Positions 17,356 to 25,440 of a DNA stretch of 64,000 bases are shown here, piece after piece. The notes below the pieces were generated by a model. The model saw only the letters and a list, made by a program, of their open reading frames with translations. It had not been told where the DNA came from and did not search any database. Made by a program: the position numbers and the translations under genes. The DNA is from JAOZPE01 sp964601275 (GTDB lineage Bacteria > Krumholzibacteriota > Krumholzibacteriia > JAJRXK01): NCBI GenBank assembly GCA_964601275.1, contig CAZRMV010000005.1, forward strand, positions 186,001 to 250,000, given 5' to 3'. Position 1 is the first letter of the stretch, and every line of letters starts with the position of its first letter.

Positions 17356-18959
17356 GAGCGCACCTCCTGGATGAAGCGCTTGAGCTTGGCAGGATCCTTG
17401 ACGCCGGGAATGGATTCCACTCCCCGCGAAACATCGACCGCCCAGGGACGCACCGTCTCGATGGCGCGGCGTACATTGCCCGGTTCGAGCCCACCGGCCA
17501 GGAAGAACCGGAGTCGCGTTCCCGCCGGCGCAATGTCCCCATGTGAGGTCAATATCCGCCACAGGAGCGTCCGTCGCTTCTCTTCGCTGGAGTGCTGGAG
17601 CCGATTTCCGTCGGATCGGGCTCCTTGGTCTTTGCCGGATTGGATCCCCTGGTCCTTCCCGGAGCCCAACCCCTCGTTTGCCGGGGAGGTGCGCTGCTGG
17701 GACCTGGGAAGATCGAAGAGCAGGAGATCGGCGGTGTCCCAGCGGGCGAGGAAGTCCGCGTCGAGAGGCTCGGTGGGAACGAGAGCCTTGATGACCTGTT
17801 TCCCCGTCCTCCTGGCGACGAGGGCACAGTCCTCGGGGCTCTCGTGTCCGTGGAGTTGGAGATAGTCGAGACCGCAGGTTGCGGCGGTTTCCACGATCTC
17901 CTCGAGCGAGGCGTCGACGAAGACTCCGACCAGCGAGGCCTCGGGGACGGCGCGGCGGATCCTTCGCGCCTGGTCCAGCGAGACCCGGCGCGGACTCTCG
18001 GCGAACACCATGCCCAGGAAATCGGCGCCGAGCTCGACCGCCCGGCGGGCGTCCTCTTCCCGGACGAGGCCGCAGATCTTGACCTTCGGAGGCGTCCTTC
18101 TCCACTTCCGGGGGGCGCCCACCAGGTCGCGCAAGGTGGCCGCGGGGTCGGCGGCGGCCAGGAGGGCGCCGCCCACCAGGAAGGCGTCCGCGTTCAAACG
18201 GGAGAATTCCTCGACTTCCTCGCGCGCATGGATGCCGCTCTCGACCACCCGGATGCGCGATGGCGGAATGAGAGGCAGAAGCCGGCGCGCGGTCTCCAGG
18301 GAGACCTCCAGGCGGTCGAGATCGCGGTTGTTGACGCCGATCACCTGCGCTCCGGCGGCGAGGGCGCGCTCGACATCCGCTTCGTCATGGGTCTCCACCA
18401 GGGCGGTCATGCCCAGTTCATGGACGAGGGCGAGGAATTCCCTCAGGGTGGGATCGTCCACCAGGCGGACCATGAGCAACAACGCGTCCGCCCCGGCGGC
18501 CCGCGCCTCCCAGATCTGGTAGGGGTCGATCACGAACTCCTTGACCAGCACCGGCAGATCGACCCGCCGGCGAACCTCGTCCACCAGGGAGAGCGAGGTC
18601 CCGAATCGTTTCTCGTCGACCACGATGCTGATGGCGCAGGCCCCGTTGTCCCGGTAGACGGTGGCCAATGCCGGCAGGTCGGACGCGGCGGCGAAACTCT
18701 CGATGGTCGGGGTGCGTCCCTTCAGCTCGGCGATCACCCGGTGGAGATGTGGAGGTCCGTCGTTCCTCAGCGCCGCGGCGAAATCGCGCACCGCATGGGT
18801 TGCCTGGGAGCCGGCGCCGGGAGAGTGGTGGGCTCCTACTCCGGCTTCGCCTCGTTGCATTCGACGGACCTGGGCCTGCAACACCTCCTGGGGAGTGCGC
18901 TGCCTTCGGGCGGCGACCTCCGCCCGCTTGTCGCGGATGACGCGTTCGAGGAAACCCAC
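17352..18959 (-). CDS. trpCF: Fused indole-3-glycerol-phosphate synthase / phosphoribosylanthranilate isomerase
   Basis: Two consecutive pathway enzymes in one 535-residue chain, in the order C then F. TrpC (about 1-285) has catalytic Lys/Glu residues in IAELKGRTPT, LPVLVKEF, ALVETHDE, GVNNRDL and VVESGI; the first motif departs from the usual K-x-x-SPS. TrpF (about 290-535) has the catalytic Cys in KICGLVREEDA and the phosphate-binding AGGL and VDVSRGVES. Between the TrpF strand LLLFDLP and helix LLWRIL lies a hydrophilic insert of about 45 residues with a repeated SGKDQG element. GTG start two bases after the trpD stop. Confidence 0.95.
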   Translation of the reverse strand: MGFLERVIRDKRAEVAARRQRTPQEVLQAQVRRMQRGEAGVGAHHSPGAGSQATHAVRDFAAALRNDGPPHLHRVIAELKGRTPTIESFAAASDLPALATVYRDNGACAISIVVDEKRFGTSLSLVDEVRRRVDLPVLVKEFVIDPYQIWEARAAGADALLLMVRLVDDPTLREFLALVHELGMTALVETHDEADVERALAAGAQVIGVNNRDLDRLEVSLETARRLLPLIPPSRIRVVESGIHAREEVEEFSRLNADAFLVGGALLAAADPAATLRDLVGAPRKWRRTPPKVKICGLVREEDARRAVELGADFLGMVFAESPRRVSLDQARRIRRAVPEASLVGVFVDASLEEIVETAATCGLDYLQLHGHESPEDCALVARRTGKQVIKALVPTEPLDADFLARWDTADLLLFDLPRSQQRTSPANEGLGSGKDQGIQSGKDQGARSDGNRLQHSSEEKRRTLLWRILTSHGDIAPAGTRLRFFLAGGLEPGNVRRAIETVRPWAVDVSRGVESIPGVKDPAKLKRFIQEVRS

Positions 18960-18961
18960 GG

Positions 18962-19981
18962 TCAGCCTCCCGCTGCGTCGCGGCTGGCCTTCCGCAGCGC
19001 GTCGAGCGCGGCCAGGGCGCGCCCTTCATCGATCGCCGTCGCCGCGGCCTGGACTCCCTCTTCGATCTCATCGCAGACCCCCGCCGCGCACAGGACGAAG
19101 GCGGCGTTGACCACCACCGCGTCCCGGGGTGCGCCAGGCCTTCCTTCGAGGATCCCCTGGATGATGGCCGCGTTCTCCACCGCGTCCTTTCCGGCGAGTT
19201 CCTCGGCCGGATGCAAGGACAGTCCGACCGATTCCGGTGAGAAGGTGAAGGAGCGGGTCGAGCCCCGGTCGAGCAGGACGACCTCGGTCGCTGCGCACAC
19301 CGACACCTCATCGCTGCCGTCGCTGCCGTGGACCACGTAGGCCTTTTCCGAACCCAGTTCATCCAGCACCTCCGCAATCGTCCGCAGGAGAGAGGGATCG
19401 TAGATGCCGATGAGCTGACGCCGCACCCCGGCCGGGTTGGTCAAGGGGCCCAGCAGGTTGAAGATGGTCCTGACGCCCAGGGCCCGACGGGGTGCCGCCG
19501 CGTGTTTCATCGCCGGATGGTGGAAGGGCGCGAAGAGGAAGCCGATGCCTGCCCGGTCGATCACTTCGGCCACCCGGCTTGCCTCGACCCGGGGGACCCC
19601 GAGGGCATCGAGCACGTCGGCGCTGCCGCTGCGCGAGCTGACCGCCCGGTTGCCGTGCTTGGCCACGTTGGCTCCGGCCCCGGCGGCGACGATCGCGGCC
19701 GCGGTCGAGATGTTGAAGGTGTCGGCCGCATCTCCCCCGGTTCCACAGGTGTCCACCAGAGGATCCCGGCGGCAATCCACCCGGACCGCCCGTTCGCGCA
19801 TGGTCCGGGCGAAGCCGGCGATCTCGTCGACCGAGGGGCCCTTGGCCCGCAGGGCCACCAGCAAACCGGCGATCTGGGCCGGCTCGAGCTCTCCGTCCAT
19901 GATCTGGCCCATCAGCTCGCCCGCTTCTTCTGTGCTCAGGGACCGGCCCTGCAACAGCTGTTCGATGATGGGGGCGATCAT
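18962..19981 (-). CDS. trpD: Anthranilate phosphoribosyltransferase
   Basis: Transfers phosphoribosyl from PRPP to anthranilate. 339 residues with the PRPP/Mg site DTCGTGGDAADTFNIST, the substrate loop VAKHGNRAVSSRSGSADVL (in part) and FAPFHHPAMKHAA. The start ATG overlaps the trpG stop (ATGA), so TrpG and TrpD are translated together from separate chains rather than fused. Confidence 0.98.
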   Translation of the reverse strand: MIAPIIEQLLQGRSLSTEEAGELMGQIMDGELEPAQIAGLLVALRAKGPSVDEIAGFARTMRERAVRVDCRRDPLVDTCGTGGDAADTFNISTAAAIVAAGAGANVAKHGNRAVSSRSGSADVLDALGVPRVEASRVAEVIDRAGIGFLFAPFHHPAMKHAAAPRRALGVRTIFNLLGPLTNPAGVRRQLIGIYDPSLLRTIAEVLDELGSEKAYVVHGSDGSDEVSVCAATEVVLLDRGSTRSFTFSPESVGLSLHPAEELAGKDAVENAAIIQGILEGRPGAPRDAVVVNAAFVLCAAGVCDEIEEGVQAAATAIDEGRALAALDALRKASRDAAGG

Positions 19982-20562
19982 GTCCGAACCCCCTCGGCGG
20001 CGTCGAGGAAGCGTTCGAGCAGGCGGAGTCCCACCGGGGTGAGGACCGATTCCGGATGGAACTGCACCCCCTCGACCAGTTCCTCTTCGCGGGCCCGCAC
20101 CCCCATGATCTCCCCCTCCTCGGTCCGGGCGGAAATCTCCAGGCTGGAAGGGAGATCCTTGGGCAGGGCGATGAGCGAGTGGTAGCGGGTGGCCACGAAG
20201 GGATCGGGGAGACCCTCGTAGATGGTGCGTCCGTCGTGATGGATCGACGAGACCTTGCCGTGCATGATCCGTTCGGCGCGGTCGATCCTCCCCCCGTAGA
20301 CCTCCACGATGCACTGGTGACCCAGGCACACTCCGAGGACGGGGATCTTGCCGCGGAAGTGCTCGACCACCGCCTTGGAACAACCGGCGCCGTCGGGCCG
20401 TCCCGGTCCCGGGGAGATGATGATCGATTCCGGCGAGAGCGCGGCGACCCCGGCGACGTCGATCTCGTCGTTGCGTACCACCTTCACCTCACGGCCGAGC
20501 TGGGCCACGTACTGGGCGACGTTCCAGGTGAAGGAATCGTAGTTGTCGATGATCAGGTGCAT
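19978..20562 (-). CDS. trpG: Anthranilate synthase glutaminase component
   Basis: Class I amidotransferase that supplies ammonia to TrpE. 194 residues; starts MHLIIDNYDSFTWN, with nucleophile Cys in PVLGVCLGHQC and His/Glu in VQFHPESVLT, and the oxyanion segment ISPGPGRPD. The start is preceded by GAGGA-type purines. It lies 65 bases after trpE; this gap contains no hairpin that I would call a terminator. Confidence 0.97.
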   Translation of the reverse strand: MHLIIDNYDSFTWNVAQYVAQLGREVKVVRNDEIDVAGVAALSPESIIISPGPGRPDGAGCSKAVVEHFRGKIPVLGVCLGHQCIVEVYGGRIDRAERIMHGKVSSIHHDGRTIYEGLPDPFVATRYHSLIALPKDLPSSLEISARTEEGEIMGVRAREEELVEGVQFHPESVLTPVGLRLLERFLDAAEGVRT

Positions 20563-20627
20563 GATGGAAATCCTCGTTCGGGACGCCGGCGACTTTCGCC
20601 GGGAACCTCGCCGCGCGGGCGTTCGAG

Positions 20628-22199
20628 TCACGAAAACCTTTCCTGGGCGATGTGGATCGCCCGGATGAGGGCCTGGGCCTTGTTGACGGTTTCCTCGTAC
20701 TCTCGGGCCGGGTCGGAATCGGCCACGATCCCCGCCCCCGCCTGGACGCTGCAGGTGTCTCCCTGCATCACGATGGTGCGGATGGTGATGCACATGTCCA
20801 TCGACCCGTCCCGTCCGAAGTAGCCGATCGATCCGGCGTAGGGTCCACGCGGTTCGGCTTCCAGCTCGGCGATGATCTCCATCGCCCGGATCTTGGGCGC
20901 TCCACTGACCGTCCCGGCCGGGAAAACCGCACGCAACAGATCGAAGGCGTCATGACCTTCGCCGAGTTCGCCGCTGACCTTCGAGACGATGTGCATCACG
21001 TGTGAATAGCGCTCGACTTCCATGAGGGAATCGACCTCGATGCTTCCCGGGGTGCAGACCCGTCCGAGATCGTTCCGGGCGAGATCGACCAGCATGATGT
21101 GTTCGGCCCGCTCCTTGGCGTCGCCGAGAAGCTCGGCGGCGAGACGCTCGTCTTCGATCCGGCCCATTCCGCGGGGGCGGGTGCCGGCGATGGGAACCAC
21201 GGTGGCCCTGCGGCCCTCCAGGCGCACCAGGGCCTCCGGCGACGAGCCGACGAACTGGAAGTCCCCACCGTCCAAGAAGAACAGGTAGGGAGAGGGATTC
21301 AGGATGCGCAGGGCCCGGTAGACCTGGAAGGCATCGGCGCTGCAGCGTCCGGTGAATCGCTGGGAGAGCACGATCTGGAAGGCGTCACCGGCCAGGATGT
21401 GACCGCGCGCCCGGGTGACCATTTCCTCGAAACGGCTCCGGGAGAGGTTCGATGCCGGCGGGACCGCTTCGATTTCCTTCGGTGTCCTCTCGTGGTGGGC
21501 CAATGGGGTGGAGAGGGCCTCGGAGATGCCCTCGATCAGGTGTGAGGCCTGCTCGTACGAAGCAACGGGGTCGCCCGGGGGAGGAAGGACCACGATCTCC
21601 ATCTCACTGCGCACGTGGTCGAAGACCACCAGGGCTCGGGGAATCACGAAGTGGTAGTCGGGCAGATCGAGCCCGCCGCGGCCGGGCCGGGGCAGGCGCT
21701 CGAAGCAGCCGGCCATCTCCCAGCCCAGGTATCCCACCGCCCCGGCGAAAGGACCGGGCAGCTCGAAGTCGTGGGGAAGCGGGGTGCGCTCCAGTTCCTC
21801 GCGGAGGAAGCAGAGGGGGTCGGCTCCCGCCTCGACGACCTCGATCCGAGACGGGAAGTCCCGTTCAGGTCGGGAAGGGTCCCCGTCGGGGCCCGTGGGG
21901 GTGGGCTCGAGGCCCGCACCGCCGTCGCGCTGGATGGTCACCTTTCCTGTGGCGAAGGTCACCGTTGCCGCCGCGGAAACCCCGATGAAGGAATATCGCC
22001 CCACCTGGATCCCCTGCTCGACACTTTCCAGCAGGAAGCGGGGATGCAACCGCGGGTCGTCGGCGGCTCGCAATTTGAGGAAGGCCGAGACCGGGGTGTC
22101 CAGGTCGGCGGGAAGGCGCCGCCGCAGCGCGAGCACACGCTGGTTCCGGGACGCGGCGGTGAATTCTTCGAGCGAGGGCTGTACCATGTCCGGAATCAC
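20628..22199 (-). CDS. trpE: Anthranilate synthase component I
   Basis: Converts chorismate to anthranilate with TrpG. 523 residues. The C-terminal chorismate-binding domain has FQIVLSQRF, NPSPYLFFL, GSSPEALVR, PIAGTRPRG, LVDLARNDLGRVC and AVFPAGTVSGAPKIRAME. The N-terminal LLESVEQGIQVGRYSFIG is the tryptophan feedback-binding segment (LLES motif), so allosteric inhibition is expected. GTG start at 22199 with GGGAGGAAGGA. First structural gene of the operon, placed directly behind an attenuator. Confidence 0.98.
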   Translation of the reverse strand: MIPDMVQPSLEEFTAASRNQRVLALRRRLPADLDTPVSAFLKLRAADDPRLHPRFLLESVEQGIQVGRYSFIGVSAAATVTFATGKVTIQRDGGAGLEPTPTGPDGDPSRPERDFPSRIEVVEAGADPLCFLREELERTPLPHDFELPGPFAGAVGYLGWEMAGCFERLPRPGRGGLDLPDYHFVIPRALVVFDHVRSEMEIVVLPPPGDPVASYEQASHLIEGISEALSTPLAHHERTPKEIEAVPPASNLSRSRFEEMVTRARGHILAGDAFQIVLSQRFTGRCSADAFQVYRALRILNPSPYLFFLDGGDFQFVGSSPEALVRLEGRRATVVPIAGTRPRGMGRIEDERLAAELLGDAKERAEHIMLVDLARNDLGRVCTPGSIEVDSLMEVERYSHVMHIVSKVSGELGEGHDAFDLLRAVFPAGTVSGAPKIRAMEIIAELEAEPRGPYAGSIGYFGRDGSMDMCITIRTIVMQGDTCSVQAGAGIVADSDPAREYEETVNKAQALIRAIHIAQERFS

Positions 22200-22218
22200 C
22201 GTTCCTTCCTCCCGGGAT

Positions 22219-22253
22219 CAGAAAACCCGCTCCCTGTCGGGTAGCGGGTGATC
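22219..22253 (-). terminator. trp attenuator: terminator hairpin 3:4 upstream of trpE
   Basis: On the transcript (minus strand) ACCCGCTACCC, loop GACA, GGGAGCGGGT forms a strong stem with a single bulged A, directly followed by TTTTCT: an intrinsic terminator about 20 bases before trpE. Its 5' arm (22239-22253, GATCACCCGCTACCC) can instead pair with GGGTAGCCGGTCGTGATC at 22293-22310, giving an antiterminator (GTGATC/GATCAC plus GGGTAGC/GCTACCC). A pause hairpin can form between the Trp codons (22326-22337) and CCACCGCCAGTAGCG (22279-22293). Confidence 0.9.
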
Positions 22254-22304
22254 GGCGATCCGGGTTCTGTCTTCGACGCGCTACTGGCGGTGGATCACGA
22301 CCGG

Positions 22305-22379
22305 CTACCCGAAGAATCGGGCAGGCCACCACCAGCGGTTGCCGGCCGAAATCGGAAGGAAATCCACACTGCGCATCAT
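22305..22379 (-). CDS. trpL: trp operon leader peptide TrpL with three consecutive Trp codons
   Basis: A 24-codon reading frame starting ATG ATG CGC and ending TAG. Residues 16-18 are Trp-Trp-Trp (TGGTGGTGG), the hallmark of ribosome-mediated trp attenuation. It lies 106 bases before trpE and just before the mutually exclusive hairpins of the attenuator. There is no ribosome site; the -10 hexamer ends seven bases before the first ATG, so the transcript probably begins at the ATG itself (leaderless), as described for trpL of some actinobacteria and Sinorhizobium. When charged Trp-tRNA is scarce, stalling at the Trp codons would favour the antiterminator. Confidence 0.92.
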   Translation of the reverse strand: MMRSVDFLPISAGNRWWWPARFFG

Positions 22380-22385
22380 GTGACC

Positions 22386-22414
22386 AGGGTACCCTCAACC
22401 CCGGTTCGCGTCAA
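22386..22414 (-). promoter_or_regulatory. Sigma70-type promoter of the trp operon
   Basis: On the minus strand TTGACG (22414-22409), 17-base spacer, TACCCT (22391-22386). The predicted start coincides with the ATG of trpL at 22379. Confidence 0.75.
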
Positions 22415-22639
22415 GGGGGGAGGAGCGGACTCCTCGAGCGGATTGTCTTTCGTGCGCGGGACGGCTGGTGATATCGTGTGGACCCGGTACGCGTGGTCGT
22501 GCGCTGAGACCCGGCGCGCTTCTCGTGCGATTGGATCCGGGGGTTGGGACATCGGCGCTCTTCCCTTCCGGGGGCATCTCTGAGGCTCGATCGATGCGGA
22601 GGCATTCCAGGTGCGGAAGAAACCGGGCGGGAAGGAACG

Positions 22640-25054
22640 ATGACGCTCTCCCGGAGAGCCAGGGTCTTCCGGTGGCGGCGCATCGGCCGGATCCTCGGGG
22701 TCACCGCGGCAACCCTCCTGGCCCTCGCGTCGCTCCTCGGGTTGGGCGGGGTTCTAGCCCTGCGGTCGAGCCTTCCCCGGCTGGACGGCCGGGCGGCCAT
22801 CGAAGGCCTGTCCGCGCCGGTCGTCGTGACGCGTGATTCCGTCGGTGTCGTCGACATCGCCGCCCAGAGCCGGCCGGACGCCGCTCGCGCCCTGGGATAC
22901 CTGCACGCCCAGGACCGCTTCTTCCAGATGGACCTGCAGCGGCGCAAGGCCGCCGGAGAGCTGAGCGCGCTCCTGGGAAAGGCGCTTCTCGCCAGCGATC
23001 GCGACACCCGACGTCATCGTTTCCGCATGCGGGCGCGACAGGTGTTGGAAGGACTTCCATCCTCTGACCGGAAGATCCTGGAAGCCTATGCTGAGGGCGT
23101 GGACGCAGGCCTCGAGGACCTGAAGGCCCGGCCCTTCGAGTACTTCCTCCTGCGCCAACGCCCGAAGCGGTGGATTCCTGAAGACACCATCCTGACCCTC
23201 TACGCGATGTTCCTCGACCTCAGTCTTTCCAGCGCAGAGACCGAAGAGGCCTGGGCGGTGGTGCGCGATCAACTTCCCCCCGCATTGGCGAAGATGCTCC
23301 TGCCGCGGGGCAACCGCTGGGAAGCTCCCCTGGAGGAGGGGGAAGTGGAAGGAGTCGTCCTGCCCACTGCAGAGGAATGCGATCTCCGCACCTGGAAATA
23401 CAACGGAAAGAGCTACCACGAGATCCAGGTGGAGCTCCACGACACCGCCGGCAGCAACAACTGGGCGGTGGCGGGAAGCCGGACCGCCCACGGCGGAGCG
23501 CTTCTGGCCAACGACATGCACTTGGCCCTGGGACTTCCCAACACGTGGTACCGCGTGCGGATGTCGTGGAGTCAGAAGGGCAAGCAGCATTCGGTGGTGG
23601 GGGTGACCCTGCCCGGTGCCCCGGCCCTGGCGGTGGGGAGCAACGGGCATGTGGCGTGGGGTTTCACCAACAGCGACGGGGACTGGGCCGATCTGGTGAT
23701 CCTGCGGACCGACCCGGAGGACTCCCTGCGTTACCGTACTCCCGACGGCTGGAAGAGGATGCGGCGGATCCCGGAGATCCTCGAGGTCGCCCACTCCACG
23801 CCGGACACCCTGTGGGTCGAGGAGACCATCTGGGGTCCCGTGTGGGGTCGGGACACCAAGGGGCGACGGCTCGCGTTGCGGTGGACCGCCCATGACCCCG
23901 AGACGGTCAACCTGAACCTGTTGCGGCTGGAAGAGGTGAGGAGCGTGGAGGAGGTCGTCGATCTCGCCGCCTCCATCGGGATTCCCCAGCAGAACCTCGT
24001 GTGCGCCGATGATCGGGGACGCATCGCCTGGACCCTGGCCGGGGCGATTCCCCGCCGGGTCGGCTGGGATGGCCGTCTGCCGGTGTCCTGGGCCGAGGGC
24101 GACCATCGCTGGGACGGCTATCTGGAAGCCTCCCGGCAGCCCCGGGTGATCGATCCCCCGGAAGGATTGCTGTGGACCGCCAACAACCGGGTGACGGCGG
24201 GAGAAGACCTCGAGCGGATCGGCGACGGCGGCTACGCCACCGGGGCCAGGGCCCGCCAGATCCGGGACGACTTGCGCGCCTTGTCGCGTCCTGACGAGAA
24301 GGACATGCTCGCGGTGCAATTGGACGATCGGGCGGTGTTCCTGGAGCGGTGGCGTTCCCTTGCCCTGAAGACCCTTGAACGGGCTGGCTTACGGGGAGCT
24401 CGCCGGCGATTCCTCGAGATGGTGCGCGACTACTGGTCGGGCCGGGCGGACACCGCCTCGGTGGCCTATCGCCTGGTGCGAAACTTCAGCTTCGAGTGCA
24501 TCGACGGGATCTACGATCTCCTCACCGCTCCCTGCTCCCAGGCCGATCCGGGCTTCCGCACCGGCTGGTTGCCCTACCGCCACGCGGTGACCTGGGAGAT
24601 CCTCACCCAGCGCCCCCCGCACCTGCTCCCCCCCTGGTCGGCGAGCTGGGACGACTTCGTGTTGCAGGCGATCGACCGCACGATGAGCGAGGCGACGTGG
24701 CACGGCCGGCCGCTCTCCATCTACACCTGGGGCGCTTTCAACCAGGAGGAGATCGTCCACCCCTTCGTGCACCTGGCGCCCTGGCTTCGGCGCTGGCTCG
24801 CCGCGCCACGGAAGGGACTGCCCGGCGACTCGTTCATGCCCCGGGTCCAGCACCGGCGGCACGGGGCCAGCGAGCGCCTGGTGGTGTCGCCCGGCCGGGA
24901 GGAGCAGGGGATCTTCCACATGCCCGGCGGACAGTGTGGCCATCCTCTCTCCCCCTATTTCCTCGCCGGGCACTCCGCCTGGGAGACGGGCCAGGCCATC
25001 CCTCTCTTGCCCGGTCCACCGCGGCATCGACTGGAGCTGGTCGCCGCACGCTGA
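22640..25054 (+). CDS. Penicillin acylase family Ntn-hydrolase
   Basis: An 804-residue exported precursor that should self-cleave into alpha and beta chains. A signal/anchor helix occupies about 20-42. The alpha-chain motif LGYLHAQDRFFQMDLQRR is conserved, and the autoproteolysis site and nucleophile are at G271-S272-N-N-W, with downstream TAHGGALLANDMHL and SNGHVAWGFTNS. Family members hydrolyse amides such as penicillin G, cephalosporins or acyl-homoserine lactones, so quorum-signal degradation or peptide-amide scavenging is possible; the sequence does not decide. ATG at 22640 with GAAGGA. Monocistronic, divergent from the trp operon. Confidence 0.92.
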   Translation: MTLSRRARVFRWRRIGRILGVTAATLLALASLLGLGGVLALRSSLPRLDGRAAIEGLSAPVVVTRDSVGVVDIAAQSRPDAARALGYLHAQDRFFQMDLQRRKAAGELSALLGKALLASDRDTRRHRFRMRARQVLEGLPSSDRKILEAYAEGVDAGLEDLKARPFEYFLLRQRPKRWIPEDTILTLYAMFLDLSLSSAETEEAWAVVRDQLPPALAKMLLPRGNRWEAPLEEGEVEGVVLPTAEECDLRTWKYNGKSYHEIQVELHDTAGSNNWAVAGSRTAHGGALLANDMHLALGLPNTWYRVRMSWSQKGKQHSVVGVTLPGAPALAVGSNGHVAWGFTNSDGDWADLVILRTDPEDSLRYRTPDGWKRMRRIPEILEVAHSTPDTLWVEETIWGPVWGRDTKGRRLALRWTAHDPETVNLNLLRLEEVRSVEEVVDLAASIGIPQQNLVCADDRGRIAWTLAGAIPRRVGWDGRLPVSWAEGDHRWDGYLEASRQPRVIDPPEGLLWTANNRVTAGEDLERIGDGGYATGARARQIRDDLRALSRPDEKDMLAVQLDDRAVFLERWRSLALKTLERAGLRGARRRFLEMVRDYWSGRADTASVAYRLVRNFSFECIDGIYDLLTAPCSQADPGFRTGWLPYRHAVTWEILTQRPPHLLPPWSASWDDFVLQAIDRTMSEATWHGRPLSIYTWGAFNQEEIVHPFVHLAPWLRRWLAAPRKGLPGDSFMPRVQHRRHGASERLVVSPGREEQGIFHMPGGQCGHPLSPYFLAGHSAWETGQAIPLLPGPPRHRLELVAAR

Positions 25055-25212
25055 GTCCTCGATCGTCCCCGCGATCGCACGGGCCTCCCGGACGGCGACA
25101 ACTCGATTCCTGCCAAGGGATTGGGCCTCCCGGCCGATGCCCGGGGAGGGGGTCCCCTCCCGTCGCTGGCGACGTTAACAACAAGTAAACACCCTTTCTC
25201 GGAACGTCGGAT

Positions 25213-25229
25213 CCTCCTGGACCAGGAGG
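25213..25229. promoter_or_regulatory. Perfect palindrome CCTCCTGG-A-CCAGGAGG
   Basis: Two 8-base arms around a central A. The odd-centred dyad looks more like a dimeric regulator site than a terminator, since no T-tract follows on either strand. It lies about 140 bases upstream of the promoter for the cytochrome locus. Confidence 0.5.
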
Positions 25230-25264
25230 TCATTTCGGCGACCGAGTCAACGTTCGTAAATGTG

Positions 25265-25295
25265 CTCTTGTTCTAATCATCAATAGGACAAGGAG
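25265..25295. repeat. Imperfect inverted repeat in A+T-rich DNA
   Basis: CTCTTGTTCTA and TAGGACAAGGAG flank an 8-base loop; the paired arms include one wobble and one bulge. It could be an operator, or an RNA hairpin ending the acylase transcript, although no T-tract follows. Confidence 0.4.
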
Positions 25296-25356
25296 TTCCG
25301 TGCCATTCGGCGATCCGGATGGGGGACGAGTTTTCTGCTCGGAGGCAAAAGAGGAA

Positions 25357-25385
25357 TTGACTTCGGTGTTGCGATGGTGTTAACT
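25357..25385 (+). promoter_or_regulatory. Sigma70-type promoter of the extracellular cytochrome locus
   Basis: TTGACT (25357-25362), 17-base spacer, TTAACT (25380-25385). The match is close to consensus and lies about 55 bases before the first gene of the block, in the only A+T-rich stretch nearby. Confidence 0.7.
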
Positions 25386-25440
25386 TCAAGAAAATCAGAT
25401 CGGCTTCTCCTTCTCAAACCGCTCCTCGGAACCCCGCACC

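Larger units (their letters stand above)
25055..25440. other. Intergenic region before the nanowire locus: palindromes and promoter
   Basis: No gene was found in this gap of 386 bases. Its second half is clearly richer in A+T than the flanking genes and contains two inverted repeats and a promoter, listed separately. I looked for a GEMM-type cyclic dinucleotide riboswitch, which controls some Geobacter cytochrome genes, and did not see its conserved core. Confidence 0.6.

Noticed and set aside
17356..18105. Upstream extension of the trpB frame, suggesting a larger fusion
   Set aside because: The extension has shadow composition inside trpCF; a GTG with a strong ribosome site at 17355 is the normal TrpB start.
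20560..20650. tRNA-like GTTCGAGTC motif between trpG and trpE
   Set aside because: No cloverleaf can be formed around it.
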